Source: SIG452 sp045541975
GTDB lineage: Bacteria > Bacillota > Clostridia > UMGS1840
Length of the DNA: 64,000 bases
Reading direction: 5' to 3'
NCBI GenBank assembly: GCA_045541975.1
Contig: JAZQKB010000022.1
Span: 31,665-95,664, forward strand
Shown here: positions 8,044 to 16,813 of the stretch, piece after piece
Numbering within the stretch: position 1 is the first letter of the stretch
Layout: every line of letters begins with the position of its first letter
The notes under the pieces: generated by a model
What the model saw: only the letters and a program-made list of their open reading frames with translations
Databases searched by the model: none
What the model was told of the DNA's origin: nothing
Position numbers and translations under genes: made by a program

Positions 8044-8868
8044 ACATTCTAAAACGGTGATGTTTCGGTCCGTGGTAAGAAGTTTATTTACAATTTGTGT
8101 TTCGGTAACCGTTTTTAGAAGTTTTCCGTCTTGAAAGATATTGATGATATAATATTTTTCCCCGCAGAAATTTTTCAGCAGTTTCTTGGCAGGGTAGTCC
8201 CAACGAACGCCCAGATGCTCCACCGCTTGCACCGTTTGAAAGGCTCCGTTTTCATTGCGAAAAGCTTGGTTTTTTAGCTTTTTGTAGGTAAGTAAACGAT
8301 TCCCTGAAAGCAGCGTGTAGCAGATAAAAATAAGCACGAGAAGTAACCCGAAACTGCCGTTTGTTTTTTCAATCAGAAACATCATTAAACATAGCATTGG
8401 AATCAGTAGACCCAAGCTAACAAATGCCATTCGTTTTTTTGCCTGTTCTTTGCCATATTTTTGCTCCATTTTAAGCAGCAGCACCCGTCCGCCGTCTAAT
8501 GGCAGAATGGGGAGCAAATTGACCAGCCCGAGACTGATGTTTGCTAAAATCCACTGGGTATATATGAAGTTTTTTTGCCAAAAGTGTAAAAGGATAAAAA
8601 AGCCTGCAACAAGCAGATTTCCGATGGGAGCGGAAAGATAAACAACAGCATTTTTTGGCATTTGCCGATCTGTTTCGATCGAGATTCCAAATGGTTCTAT
8701 TGTAATCTTTTGAACGGGAATCTGCTGCTTTGCAAGAAAGTATAAATGGATTCCTTCATGAAAAATAAGGGAAACATATGTAATCAGAAACGATGCGAAA
8801 CTTCCTGTGTACCAGGATATGAAGGCTACCACAAAGAACAGAGGATTTACTGCAACATGCCTGATCAT
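8041..8868 (-). CDS. spoIVFB: Stage IV sporulation intramembrane metalloprotease SpoIVFB
   Basis: A 275-residue M50 site-2 protease. The zinc motif HEGIH lies in an early membrane helix (near residue 37), and the third ligand motif LPLDGGR near 122. In Bacillus SpoIVFB sits in the outer forespore membrane and cuts pro-SigK in the mother cell. The C-terminal hydrophilic region (about residues 205-275) probably corresponds to the regulatory tail. It overlaps the upstream partner gene by 4 bases. In B. subtilis the pair lies beside rplU-ysxB-rpmA, which is 2 kb away here. Confidence 0.9.
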   Translation of the reverse strand: MIRHVAVNPLFFVVAFISWYTGSFASFLITYVSLIFHEGIHLYFLAKQQIPVQKITIEPFGISIETDRQMPKNAVVYLSAPIGNLLVAGFFILLHFWQKNFIYTQWILANISLGLVNLLPILPLDGGRVLLLKMEQKYGKEQAKKRMAFVSLGLLIPMLCLMMFLIEKTNGSFGLLLVLIFICYTLLSGNRLLTYKKLKNQAFRNENGAFQTVQAVEHLGVRWDYPAKKLLKNFCGEKYYIINIFQDGKLLKTVTETQIVNKLLTTDRNITVLEC

Positions 8869-9458
8869 TTTGGTAAAAACAGCATCGGATTCATTCGTTT
8901 TTCACCTTTTCGGATTTCAAAATGAAGATGAGGTCCTGTGGTAGTGCCGGTGTTTCCTGCAACGGCAATAGGAGAACTTTTTTCTACTGTGGTTCCCTCT
9001 GTAACAGATACACTTTCCAGATGGGCGTAGCAGGTGGAAAAATTCCCGCTATGGGATAGAATCACATAATTGCCAAACCGTTCATCCACACCGATTTTAG
9101 AAACTGATCCCGAAGCTGCTGCTTTTACTTGGTTGTCGGTAGATATGTCTATATCCATACCGGTATGTAGTTCCGGCTGATTGGTCAACGGGTTGATTCT
9201 GTCGCCAAAAGGGGACGTAATTTCTCCCGAAATCGGCATCATAAAGTCAGGGTAGGTGAGGTGGGTTTGGTAGGATACCTGCACATCGGATAAAAAAGCA
9301 CCAACATCCGCTTCTCCTCTTAAAAAATAGTCCAAATTTTTGTGAAAACTTTCGCTGCGAAACAGGCAAAATAATATGATAGCAAGAATCAGAAAAATCC
9401 AGAGACAACCACTTTTTCGTTTGGGTGTTTCTTTGGTTTTTTGTTTTGTTCGTTTCAA
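8865..9458 (-). CDS. spoIVFA: SpoIVFA-like M23-fold protein
   Basis: A 197-residue protein: lysine-rich N-terminus, one membrane helix, then an LytM/M23 domain with HTGMDID, DERFGNYV and HLHFEIRKG. SpoIVFA anchors and inhibits SpoIVFB until a forespore signal. The M23 histidines look present, so whether it is catalytic is open. Start chosen: a TTG at 9458-9456 preceded by AAGGAG with 7-base spacing. The upstream ATG at 9521 has no ribosome-binding site and lies upstream of a SigE-type promoter. Confidence 0.83.
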   Translation of the reverse strand: MKRTKQKTKETPKRKSGCLWIFLILAIILFCLFRSESFHKNLDYFLRGEADVGAFLSDVQVSYQTHLTYPDFMMPISGEITSPFGDRINPLTNQPELHTGMDIDISTDNQVKAAASGSVSKIGVDERFGNYVILSHSGNFSTCYAHLESVSVTEGTTVEKSSPIAVAGNTGTTTGPHLHFEIRKGEKRMNPMLFLPK

Positions 9459-9488
9459 TTTCAGGCTCCTTCCTTGTCCCTTTGGTTT

Positions 9489-9516
9489 ATCATATGAAAA
9501 AAAATGAAAAAATATG
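9489..9516 (-). promoter_or_regulatory. SigE-type promoter of spoIVFA-spoIVFB
   Basis: On the minus strand CATATT (9516-9511), a 14-base spacer and CATATGAT (9496-9489) match mother-cell SigE promoters. It lies about 30 bases before the TTG start and explains why that start, not the ATG further up, is used. Confidence 0.7.
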
Positions 9517-9527
9517 TGCATTTTCTA

Positions 9528-9555
9528 TGGACATTTTAAAAAAATGTGATACAAT
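9528..9555 (+). promoter_or_regulatory. SigA-type promoter of the sua5-rimI-tsaD operon
   Basis: TGGACA at 9528-9533, a 16-base spacer and TACAAT at 9550-9555. A perfect 8-bp inverted repeat (9554-9561 with 9571-9578) covers the expected start point and may be an operator or 5' hairpin. Confidence 0.6.
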
Positions 9556-9621
9556 AGTATATTGAAAGACTATACTATTATATATAAGAAAAATTTTTTT
9601 ATCAAAAAGGAGGGAGAAGCA

Positions 9622-10629
9622 GTGGACACAATCATTATAAAAACGGATCACTTAGAGGATGCGGCAAAACTGATTTGTCAGGGTGAAACGGTAGTGTTTC
9701 CCACAGAAACGGTGTACGGTCTCGGTGCCGATGCCACCAATCCTGATGCAGTGCTAAAAATATTTCAAGCAAAAAACCGCCCTGCGGACAATCCGTTGAT
9801 TGTGCATGTTTCTTCTTTTTCCATGATTGAGGAGGTTACCTCCGATTTTAACGAAATGGCAAAAACAGTTGCCAAGCAGTTTATGCCAGGACCAATTACG
9901 TTGGTTTTGAAAAAAGCAGACCACATTCCTGATGCAGTGTCTGCAGGACTTTCCACTGTGGGTGTCCGCTTTCCGAAACACCCGATGGCAAGAGAACTGA
10001 TCAAACTGGCAAAAACACCCATTGCAGCACCGTCTGCCAACATTTCAGGCACTGTTTCCGCAACCCGGTTTTCCGATGTTAAGCGGGAACTTTCCGGTCG
10101 GGTTGGTGGCATTATCCAAGGTGATGATTGTGAATTTGGAATCGAATCCACCGTGTTGGATGTCACAGGCGAGGTACCTGTGATTTTGCGGCCGGGAAGT
10201 ATTACGTTGGAAATGCTTCAGGAAATTATTCCTGCAACCTGCCTGCATCCCTCTTTGGTGAAGGGCTGTGAGGAAAAACGCCCAGCCTCTCCCGGTATGA
10301 AATATACCCATTATTCTCCCAAAGCAGACGTTATTTTAGTGTATGGGGAAATGCCGAAAATTATCTCTTATTTTGGCAAAAACTTAACCGAAACAGAGTG
10401 TTTGTTTCTGTTTTTAGAGGAATATGATACTTTTCCCAAAAATAAAATGAGTATCGGCACAAAACACGATTTATCCCAGATGGCACATCTGATTTTTTCC
10501 AAGTTAAAACAAGCTGATTTAGAGGGTTATAAAACTATTTACATTCCTGCAGTGGAAGAAAAAGGAATCGGACTTTCTGTAATGAATCGCCTCAAAAAAT
10601 CCAGCGGAGGGAAGGTGCTTTCTCTGTGA
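9622..10629 (+). CDS. sua5: L-threonylcarbamoyladenylate synthase (Sua5/YwlC type)
   Basis: A 335-residue protein with the YrdC domain (PTETVYGLGADA near 30, KNRPADNPL near 56, PSANISG near 140) plus the extra C-terminal Sua5 domain from about residue 215. It makes threonylcarbamoyl-AMP from threonine, bicarbonate and ATP, the donor for t6A37 in tRNAs; TsaD two genes downstream uses it. Start is a GTG at 9622 after AAAGGAGGGAG; the longer upstream frame lacks support. Confidence 0.93.
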   Translation: MDTIIIKTDHLEDAAKLICQGETVVFPTETVYGLGADATNPDAVLKIFQAKNRPADNPLIVHVSSFSMIEEVTSDFNEMAKTVAKQFMPGPITLVLKKADHIPDAVSAGLSTVGVRFPKHPMARELIKLAKTPIAAPSANISGTVSATRFSDVKRELSGRVGGIIQGDDCEFGIESTVLDVTGEVPVILRPGSITLEMLQEIIPATCLHPSLVKGCEEKRPASPGMKYTHYSPKADVILVYGEMPKIISYFGKNLTETECLFLFLEEYDTFPKNKMSIGTKHDLSQMAHLIFSKLKQADLEGYKTIYIPAVEEKGIGLSVMNRLKKSSGGKVLSL

Positions 10630-11060
10630 TGAAGGTGACCGGTTTAACGCCCCAAAACGTGGAAGGTGTTTTCCAAATTGAGCAGGCCTGCTTTTCCACT
10701 CCCTGGAGTTTAGAATCTTTCAAAAACGATTTAACCAATGAAAATGCTGTTTATTTTTGTTTAGAAGAAGACGGCAAAGTAATCGGCTATGTGGGCATGT
10801 GGCAAAGCTTAGACGAAGGCAATATCAATAACATTGCCGTGTTGCAAGAGTATCGCAGAAAAGGATACGGCAAGCTGCTTTTAGAACATCTGATTGCATA
10901 CGGCAAAGAACACAATCTTTCGTTTTTGACTTTAGAGGTCAGAGAATCCAATACGGGTGCCAGAGCACTTTATCAGTCTGTTGGCTTTTTGGAAGTGGGC
11001 AGACGGAACAAATATTATGAACGATGTGAGGACGCCATTTTAATGACGTTAACATTTTAA
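10629..11060 (+). CDS. rimI: Ribosomal protein S18 alanine N-acetyltransferase
   Basis: A 143-residue GNAT protein with the acetyl-CoA loop region EYRRKGYGKLLLEHL near 77 and the RimI C-terminal signature LEVRESNTGARALYQSVGF near 102. The ATG overlaps the sua5 stop (TGATG). It is typically encoded beside tsaD, as here. Confidence 0.93.
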   Translation: MKVTGLTPQNVEGVFQIEQACFSTPWSLESFKNDLTNENAVYFCLEEDGKVIGYVGMWQSLDEGNINNIAVLQEYRRKGYGKLLLEHLIAYGKEHNLSFLTLEVRESNTGARALYQSVGFLEVGRRNKYYERCEDAILMTLTF

Positions 11061-11075
11061 AACGAGGAAATCTTT

Positions 11076-12164
11076 ATGGCAAAAATTCTTGCGATTGAAA
11101 CCTCTTGCGACGAAACTGCAGCAGCAGTGGTACAAGACGGCAGAGAGGTGTTATCCAATATCATATTTTCTCAGGCAGATATGCATGCCCGTTTTGGCGG
11201 TGTTGTGCCGGAGATTGCATCCCGAAAACACATTGAAATTATTGATAAAGTGGTAGACGAAGCGCTGTCTTCTTCCAATAACACCTTTGATGATTTGAAT
11301 GCCATCGCCGTGACCTCCTGTCCGGGCTTAGTGGGAGCACTTTTAACAGGTGTCTCCTATGCCAAAGCGTTAAGCTACGGACGAAAATTGCCTTTAATTT
11401 CTGTCCATCATATCAAAGGGCATATCGCTGCAAACTATTTGGAAGACAAAGACTTAAAACCGCCGTTTTTATGTTTGGTGGTTTCCGGTGGACATACTCA
11501 GATTGTGCATGTGAAGGATTATCTTTCCTTTGAAATTTTAGCCAAAACCCGTGACGATGCCATCGGCGAAGCTTATGACAAGGTGGCAAGAGTGTTGGGA
11601 TTACCGTATCCCGGCGGTATGCGGGTAGACAAAATGGCACAAAAAGGAAATCCCGATAAAATCACTTTTACTAAACCAAAGTTGGGCGATACCGACGATT
11701 TTTCTTTTAGCGGTATAAAAACAGCGGTAAATTGTTATATTAAAAAAATCTTGACCAAGCCTGTCAACGAGTATGCAGATGATGAATTTTTAACGGTTGA
11801 AGGTTTTTCTGGTTTGGGATTAAAGGTACAAGAGGGCGGCATTACCAAAAACGATGTGGCAGCATCTTTTTCCAAAACTGTGACCAAAATGCTTTTGGAT
11901 CCTTTCTTTAAACTGGCAAAAGAAAAAAATATCAAAACCGTTTGTATGGCAGGTGGCGTCAGTGCCAACTCTTTCCTTCGTAAAGAGTTTTTTGCCCGTG
12001 GAGAAAAATTGGGATTAAAAACCGTTTGTCCCCATATTTCTCTTTGTGGTGACAACGCTGCAATGATTGGAAGTTTTGCTTATTTTAAATACGAACAGAA
12101 GCTGTTTTCCGACAGTTCTCTCAATGCCATTCCCTACATCACCATTGAGGAGGAATACAGATGA
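11076..12164 (+). CDS. tsaD: tRNA t6A37 threonylcarbamoyltransferase TsaD
   Basis: A 362-residue ASKHA-fold protein starting ILAIETSCDETAAAVV. Metal-binding histidines lie in HHIKGHIAAN near residue 112. Later come VSGGHTQIV, the PGG loop, and AGGVSAN near 293. It is about 20 residues longer than usual, with extra sequence around residues 225-255 before KNDVAASF. It transfers threonylcarbamoyl to A37 of ANN-decoding tRNAs, with TsaB and TsaE, which are not encoded in this window. It overlaps the next gene by 4 bases. Confidence 0.96.
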   Translation: MAKILAIETSCDETAAAVVQDGREVLSNIIFSQADMHARFGGVVPEIASRKHIEIIDKVVDEALSSSNNTFDDLNAIAVTSCPGLVGALLTGVSYAKALSYGRKLPLISVHHIKGHIAANYLEDKDLKPPFLCLVVSGGHTQIVHVKDYLSFEILAKTRDDAIGEAYDKVARVLGLPYPGGMRVDKMAQKGNPDKITFTKPKLGDTDDFSFSGIKTAVNCYIKKILTKPVNEYADDEFLTVEGFSGLGLKVQEGGITKNDVAASFSKTVTKMLLDPFFKLAKEKNIKTVCMAGGVSANSFLRKEFFARGEKLGLKTVCPHISLCGDNAAMIGSFAYFKYEQKLFSDSSLNAIPYITIEEEYR

Positions 12165-13417
12165 GTGAGAATACCGCATCCATCAGAAAAATACAAAAAA
12201 ATGCAGATATCTATTTGTTACCTGCAGATAAATTTAAAACCTTTTCCGTAAGTTTTCACTTTTTTACCGAGCTTCGGGAGGACTGCGTTACCAAAAATGC
12301 GCTGTTTCCCTTTCTGTTAAAGCTTGGTAGCAAAAACTTTCCCGATATGTTATCGGTCAATAAACGACTCCAGGAATTATACGGCGGTGTGTTTGAATGC
12401 CGTGTGGCAAAACGTGGTGACCGGCATATGTTAAGCTTTGTGTTTGAGTTTCTGCGTCCCGAATACTCCGATGGTGAACAACTGGAAAATTCCTTATCCT
12501 TTATGAAGGAGATGCTTACCAATCCCTTAGTGATTGACGGAGGATTTTCTGAGGAATTTGTTAACCGTGAAAAAGAAAACCTTACCGACTATATTAACGG
12601 TATCATCAACGATAAACGAGAATACACCACGCTGCGTCTGGTGGAGGAAATGTTTTCGGGCGACAGCTATGCATTATATGAATATGGCAAGGTTTCCGAT
12701 TTAGCCAACATTTCTGCCAAAGACTTGTACGATTGTTATTGTGATATTCTAAAGACTGCCCCCTTAATGATTTTCATTTCGGGGAATTTGGAAGAGAAAC
12801 GGTTTTTAGATACCTTCTCTGTTCTTTTGGAACAGGAAAGAAAACCTCTTGCTGACAACAAAATTTATGATAGAAATCTTCCTTCCCCCAAAAAAGTGGA
12901 AGAAAACGAAAATCTGGTGCAGGGGAAATTTGCCCTTGGCTTTCAGACAGGTATTTTGCCGGACAGCGAGGACTACTATGCTTTGAATCTTTTAAACAGT
13001 GTGTTTGGCTCCGGTCCTCATTCCAAGCTCTTTATGAATGTGAGAGAAAAAATGTCTCTTTGCTATTATGTGTATTCCCGTTTAAACCGTATGAAGGGGA
13101 CCATGCAAGTTGGCATCGGCACAGATAAAGAAAACTTCAAAAAAGCTTATGATGCGATTTTAGAGCAGTTGGAATTATGCAAAAAAGGCGAAATTTCTGA
13201 AGAAGAAATTGCTTTTTCCAAAAAATTTATTGTTGGTATTTTAAAGCAAACTGCCGACAATCAGCATAATATTGCAGATTTTTATATGACAGGAATCTTA
13301 GCGGGACGGGTGCTCTCTCCCGAAGAATATATCAAAAAAATTGAGTCTCTTACCAAAGAGGACTTGGTACGGGTGGCGCAGAATATCACCCTGCAAACCG
13401 AATACTATTTATCGTAG
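12161..13417 (+). CDS. yfmF: M16-fold peptidase-like protein YfmF (inactive subunit)
   Basis: A 418-residue insulinase-fold protein. The zinc motif HxxEH is absent: where it should be (near residue 45) the sequence reads FPFLLKLGSKNF. It lies directly upstream of an active-site-containing M16 protein, the usual arrangement of an inactive/active pair. In Bacillus this YfmF/YfmH type pair has been linked to 5-aminopentanol modification of elongation factor P; that link is from family knowledge, not from this sequence. Confidence 0.85.
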   Translation: MSENTASIRKIQKNADIYLLPADKFKTFSVSFHFFTELREDCVTKNALFPFLLKLGSKNFPDMLSVNKRLQELYGGVFECRVAKRGDRHMLSFVFEFLRPEYSDGEQLENSLSFMKEMLTNPLVIDGGFSEEFVNREKENLTDYINGIINDKREYTTLRLVEEMFSGDSYALYEYGKVSDLANISAKDLYDCYCDILKTAPLMIFISGNLEEKRFLDTFSVLLEQERKPLADNKIYDRNLPSPKKVEENENLVQGKFALGFQTGILPDSEDYYALNLLNSVFGSGPHSKLFMNVREKMSLCYYVYSRLNRMKGTMQVGIGTDKENFKKAYDAILEQLELCKKGEISEEEIAFSKKFIVGILKQTADNQHNIADFYMTGILAGRVLSPEEYIKKIESLTKEDLVRVAQNITLQTEYYLS

Positions 13418-13432
13418 AAAGGAGGAATCAGT

Positions 13433-14716
13433 TTGCAATTTCAAAAACGTGTGGAAGAAAAATTAGGGGAAACTCTTTATTTTGGCACGCATGAAAGCGG
13501 TCTGGACGTGTTCGTGCTTCCCAAACAAGGATTTTCCAAGAAATATGCCATTTATTCCGTGAAATACGGCTCTATTGATACCTCCTATACGGTCGGTGGA
13601 AAGCTGGTCAACGATCCGATGGGGATTGCACATTTTTTAGAGCATAAGCTCTTTGAGTTGCCTGGCGGCGGAAATGCGTTTGATTTGTTTTCCAAAACCG
13701 GAGGCAATGCCAATGCATTTACCTCTCACGATATGACCGGTTACCTTTTTTCCTGCAGTGATCATTTTAACGAAAACTTAGACATCCTGCTTTCTTATGT
13801 CAACGATCCTTACTTCACCGTGGAAAACGTGGCAAAAGAGCAGGGAATTATCGCTCAGGAAATCAAAATGTATGACGATGATCCCGAGTGGAGATTGTTT
13901 AACAATGCGTTAGAAGCCTTATATCACAATAACCCGGTGAGAAACGATATTGCAGGTACGGTGGAATCCATTGCACAGATTGATAAGGATTTATTGTATC
14001 AGATTTATAACACCTTCTATCATCCCGAAAATATGGTGCTTTTTGTGGCAGGAGATGTGGATTTGGAGGACGTTTCCCGCTTGGTGGATAAAAATGTGAA
14101 GAAAAGAGAAACGCCCTTTCAGGTGGAAAGAACTGCATATCCCGAACCTGATTGTGTGAAGCAGAAACGGATTCAAAAAGAAATGAGCGTGTCAAAACCC
14201 AGCTTCATTTTAGGATTTAAAGAAAACCATGTGGGGATTTTTGGAAAAGAACTGCTCCGGAAAAATATGGAAACAAGTCTGATTTTAAAGATGCTCTTTT
14301 CCCAGTCTGCACCTCTTTATAACGAGCTTTATCAGAAAGGCTTAATCAATGATACGTTCGGCTTTGATTGTATTAGCGGCGATCATTATTTTGCCACCTT
14401 GTTAAACGGAGAAGCAAACGATATTGATGCAACCGCCGATGCTATTTTAAAAGGCATTGAAAGAGCAAAGCAGGAAGGCTTTTTAAAAGAAGATGTAGAA
14501 CGTTACAAAAAGGCGGCAATGGGCAGACAAATCCGCGTCTACGATTCTCTGGAATCGGTTGCCAATAACTTTTCTTCCAACTATTTTTACGGCATTGATG
14601 CCTTTGACTTCTTAGAAATCTATCCCACGATTACGGAAGAAAGTTTGCTTTCCCGTATGAAAGAAATTTTTAATGAACACTATGCGATTTCCGAAATGTA
14701 TCCTATTTCAAAATAG
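13433..14716 (+). CDS. yfmH: M16 metallopeptidase YfmH
   Basis: A 427-residue M16 peptidase with the inverted zinc motif HFLEH near residue 69 and a downstream glutamate-rich helix (AKEQGIIAQEIKMYDDDPEW near 140) that supplies the third ligand. It starts at a TTG with AAAGGAGG 7 bases upstream. It forms an adjacent pair with the HxxEH-lacking protein just upstream, suggesting a two-subunit protease. Confidence 0.87.
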   Translation: MQFQKRVEEKLGETLYFGTHESGLDVFVLPKQGFSKKYAIYSVKYGSIDTSYTVGGKLVNDPMGIAHFLEHKLFELPGGGNAFDLFSKTGGNANAFTSHDMTGYLFSCSDHFNENLDILLSYVNDPYFTVENVAKEQGIIAQEIKMYDDDPEWRLFNNALEALYHNNPVRNDIAGTVESIAQIDKDLLYQIYNTFYHPENMVLFVAGDVDLEDVSRLVDKNVKKRETPFQVERTAYPEPDCVKQKRIQKEMSVSKPSFILGFKENHVGIFGKELLRKNMETSLILKMLFSQSAPLYNELYQKGLINDTFGFDCISGDHYFATLLNGEANDIDATADAILKGIERAKQEGFLKEDVERYKKAAMGRQIRVYDSLESVANNFSSNYFYGIDAFDFLEIYPTITEESLLSRMKEIFNEHYAISEMYPISK

Positions 14717-14750
14717 AACCAATCATTGCTAACAAAGGAGAAAATGCACG

Positions 14751-15620
14751 ATGAGTATTATTGAATTTCCAAATCTGGGATTACAGTTCTCAGTGAATAA
14801 AATTGCCTTTTCCATCGGTTCTGTAGATGTGCATTGGTATGCGCTGATTATTTTAACCGGTGTTGTTTTAGGATTTTTATATGCCACGCTGTTTGCAAAA
14901 CGTGAAAAACTGGATACCGATTGTTTATATGATGTGCTTCTTTGGGGATTGCCCAGTGCCATCATTGCAGCAAGAGCTTATTATGTGATTTTTAATTTCT
15001 CTCATTTTCAGGATAATTTGTGGTCAATTTTTTATATCTGGGAAGGCGGAATTGCTATTTACGGCGCTGTTATCGGTGCGGCAATTTCCACCTACATATA
15101 TGCCAGAGCGAAAAAACTTTCTGTGTTGCAGTTATTTGATATGGGAGCCTTTGGCTTAATCGTTGGCCAGGCAATCGGCAGATGGGGCAATTTTGTGAAC
15201 GAAGAAGCGTTTGGCTGCGCTACCGATTCCTTATTTGCAATGTCCAGCAAGTCGATTCGTGTGGAATTGATCCGTCAGGGGCAGTTGGATGTGTTGAGCC
15301 CCTTTGCCAATATGATGGGAGCACACCCCACCTTCCTTTATGAATCTGTGTGGAATTTATTGGGAGCAATCCTCCTTGGCGTTTTTCACCGCTACAAAAA
15401 ACATCACGGACAGATTTTCTTTTTGTATCTTGCCTGGTACGGAATCGGCAGATTCTTTATTGAAGGTCTCAGAATGGACAGCTTATATTGCGGTCCGATC
15501 CGTGTTTCTCAGTTAGTTGGATTGGTGACTGCCGTGGTTGGCATTGTAATGCTTGTGTATTACTTTAAAAAACCGGCAACCTTTCCTGTGAAGCCGGTTT
15601 GCGAGGATGAACAAAACTAA
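14751..15620 (+). CDS. lgt: Prolipoprotein diacylglyceryl transferase
   Basis: A 289-residue polytopic membrane protein. HWYALIILTG near 25, the signature region GRWGNFVNEEAFG near 142 and the C-terminal IGRFFIEGLRMDS near 232 are Lgt motifs. It attaches diacylglycerol to the lipobox cysteine of prolipoproteins; one likely client, the amino acid binding lipoprotein at 35.7 kb, is in this window. Confidence 0.96.
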   Translation: MSIIEFPNLGLQFSVNKIAFSIGSVDVHWYALIILTGVVLGFLYATLFAKREKLDTDCLYDVLLWGLPSAIIAARAYYVIFNFSHFQDNLWSIFYIWEGGIAIYGAVIGAAISTYIYARAKKLSVLQLFDMGAFGLIVGQAIGRWGNFVNEEAFGCATDSLFAMSSKSIRVELIRQGQLDVLSPFANMMGAHPTFLYESVWNLLGAILLGVFHRYKKHHGQIFFLYLAWYGIGRFFIEGLRMDSLYCGPIRVSQLVGLVTAVVGIVMLVYYFKKPATFPVKPVCEDEQN

Positions 15621-15653
15621 TCCCATCACCAAAAAAAGGAGATACTCTATTCT

Positions 15654-16787
15654 ATGCTGCACATATCAGAAAACGCACCCTATGCGATCTGGCTGAATCA
15701 GATGCTGGGATACGGCAATCAATGCACCAAACAACTGGTAACGCAATTTGGTTCCCCAAAAGCAGTATTTGATTTAACCTCAGATCAGATTGAAAACATT
15801 ACATTTTTAAACAAAAAGCAGAAAACCACACTTCATAATAAAAATTTAGAATATGCTTATTCGGTGATTGAAACCTGTAAGGAAAAACGGATTTGTGTGT
15901 ATTGTTTCGGTGACGAAGACTATCCGGACTGTTTGTCGGTAATTTATGCACCGCCCATGGTACTATACGAAAAAGGAAAACATTTTGATTACGACAAAAT
16001 TCCTGCCTTTGCGATTGTGGGTACCCGTTCTTTAACGGAATACGGTAGACGCACCGCTTTTGATTTCGCCAAAGATTTGGCTCGCAGCGGGTTACTTGTG
16101 GTCAGCGGTATGGCAGACGGTTGTGACGCTCAGGCGCATTTGGGAGCTTTAAAAGCAGGCAAACCCACCGTTGCCGTGTTGGGTACGGGTGTGGATGTGA
16201 TTTATCCGAAAGTGAACACGGAATTATATGAATATATTGTGGATTACGGTACCGTTTTAAGTGAGTATCCGCCCGGAACCAAAGCGACTCACTATGCATT
16301 CCCACAAAGAAACCGTATTATCAGTGCTATTTCTATGGGAACGCTGGTAGTAGAAGGGGATTTGGGTAGCGGTTCTCTGTATACAGCAGATCACGCTAAC
16401 AATCAGGGAAAAGATGTCTTTGTGATCCCGAATAACATTTATGCGGAAACCAGCCGTGGAACCAATCAGCTATTAAAGGAATTTGCCTTGATGGCAACTT
16501 GTCCTTCCGATATTGTGGAACGCTATGTGGACCGTTTTCCTGAATATTTGTATCAGGAAGTTAAGAAGCATAAGGTTCCGCATGAAGTATACTTAGAATC
16601 ACTAAAAAACCTTACTGATGAACAGAAGCAGGTTGTGGCAGAACTTTCCGAAAAACCAAAATACATTGATGAAATTGTCCGAAGAACCGGTATGCCGGCA
16701 GGAAAGGTAAACGGTATTCTGACTCTTTTGATGTTAAATGATATTGTTTACATGGTACCCGGAAATTCTTACGCACTGAAACTTTAG
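15654..16787 (+). CDS. dprA: DNA-processing protein DprA
   Basis: A 377-residue protein: N-terminal helical domain, then a Rossmann-like DprA core (FAIVGTRSLTEYGRR near 120, SGMADGCDAQAH near 152, FPQRNRII near 216, GSGSLYTADHA near 240) and a C-terminal winged helix. It loads RecA onto single-stranded DNA during transformation. It lies directly upstream of topA, the common Firmicute order. Confidence 0.95.
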   Translation: MLHISENAPYAIWLNQMLGYGNQCTKQLVTQFGSPKAVFDLTSDQIENITFLNKKQKTTLHNKNLEYAYSVIETCKEKRICVYCFGDEDYPDCLSVIYAPPMVLYEKGKHFDYDKIPAFAIVGTRSLTEYGRRTAFDFAKDLARSGLLVVSGMADGCDAQAHLGALKAGKPTVAVLGTGVDVIYPKVNTELYEYIVDYGTVLSEYPPGTKATHYAFPQRNRIISAISMGTLVVEGDLGSGSLYTADHANNQGKDVFVIPNNIYAETSRGTNQLLKEFALMATCPSDIVERYVDRFPEYLYQEVKKHKVPHEVYLESLKNLTDEQKQVVAELSEKPKYIDEIVRRTGMPAGKVNGILTLLMLNDIVYMVPGNSYALKL

Positions 16788-16813
16788 AAACCAAAAAAGG
16801 AGAATCAAAATAC

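Noticed and set aside
9459..9521. ATG at 9521 as the spoIVFA start
   Set aside because: No ribosome-binding site, and it lies upstream of the SigE-type promoter; the TTG at 9458 is better supported.
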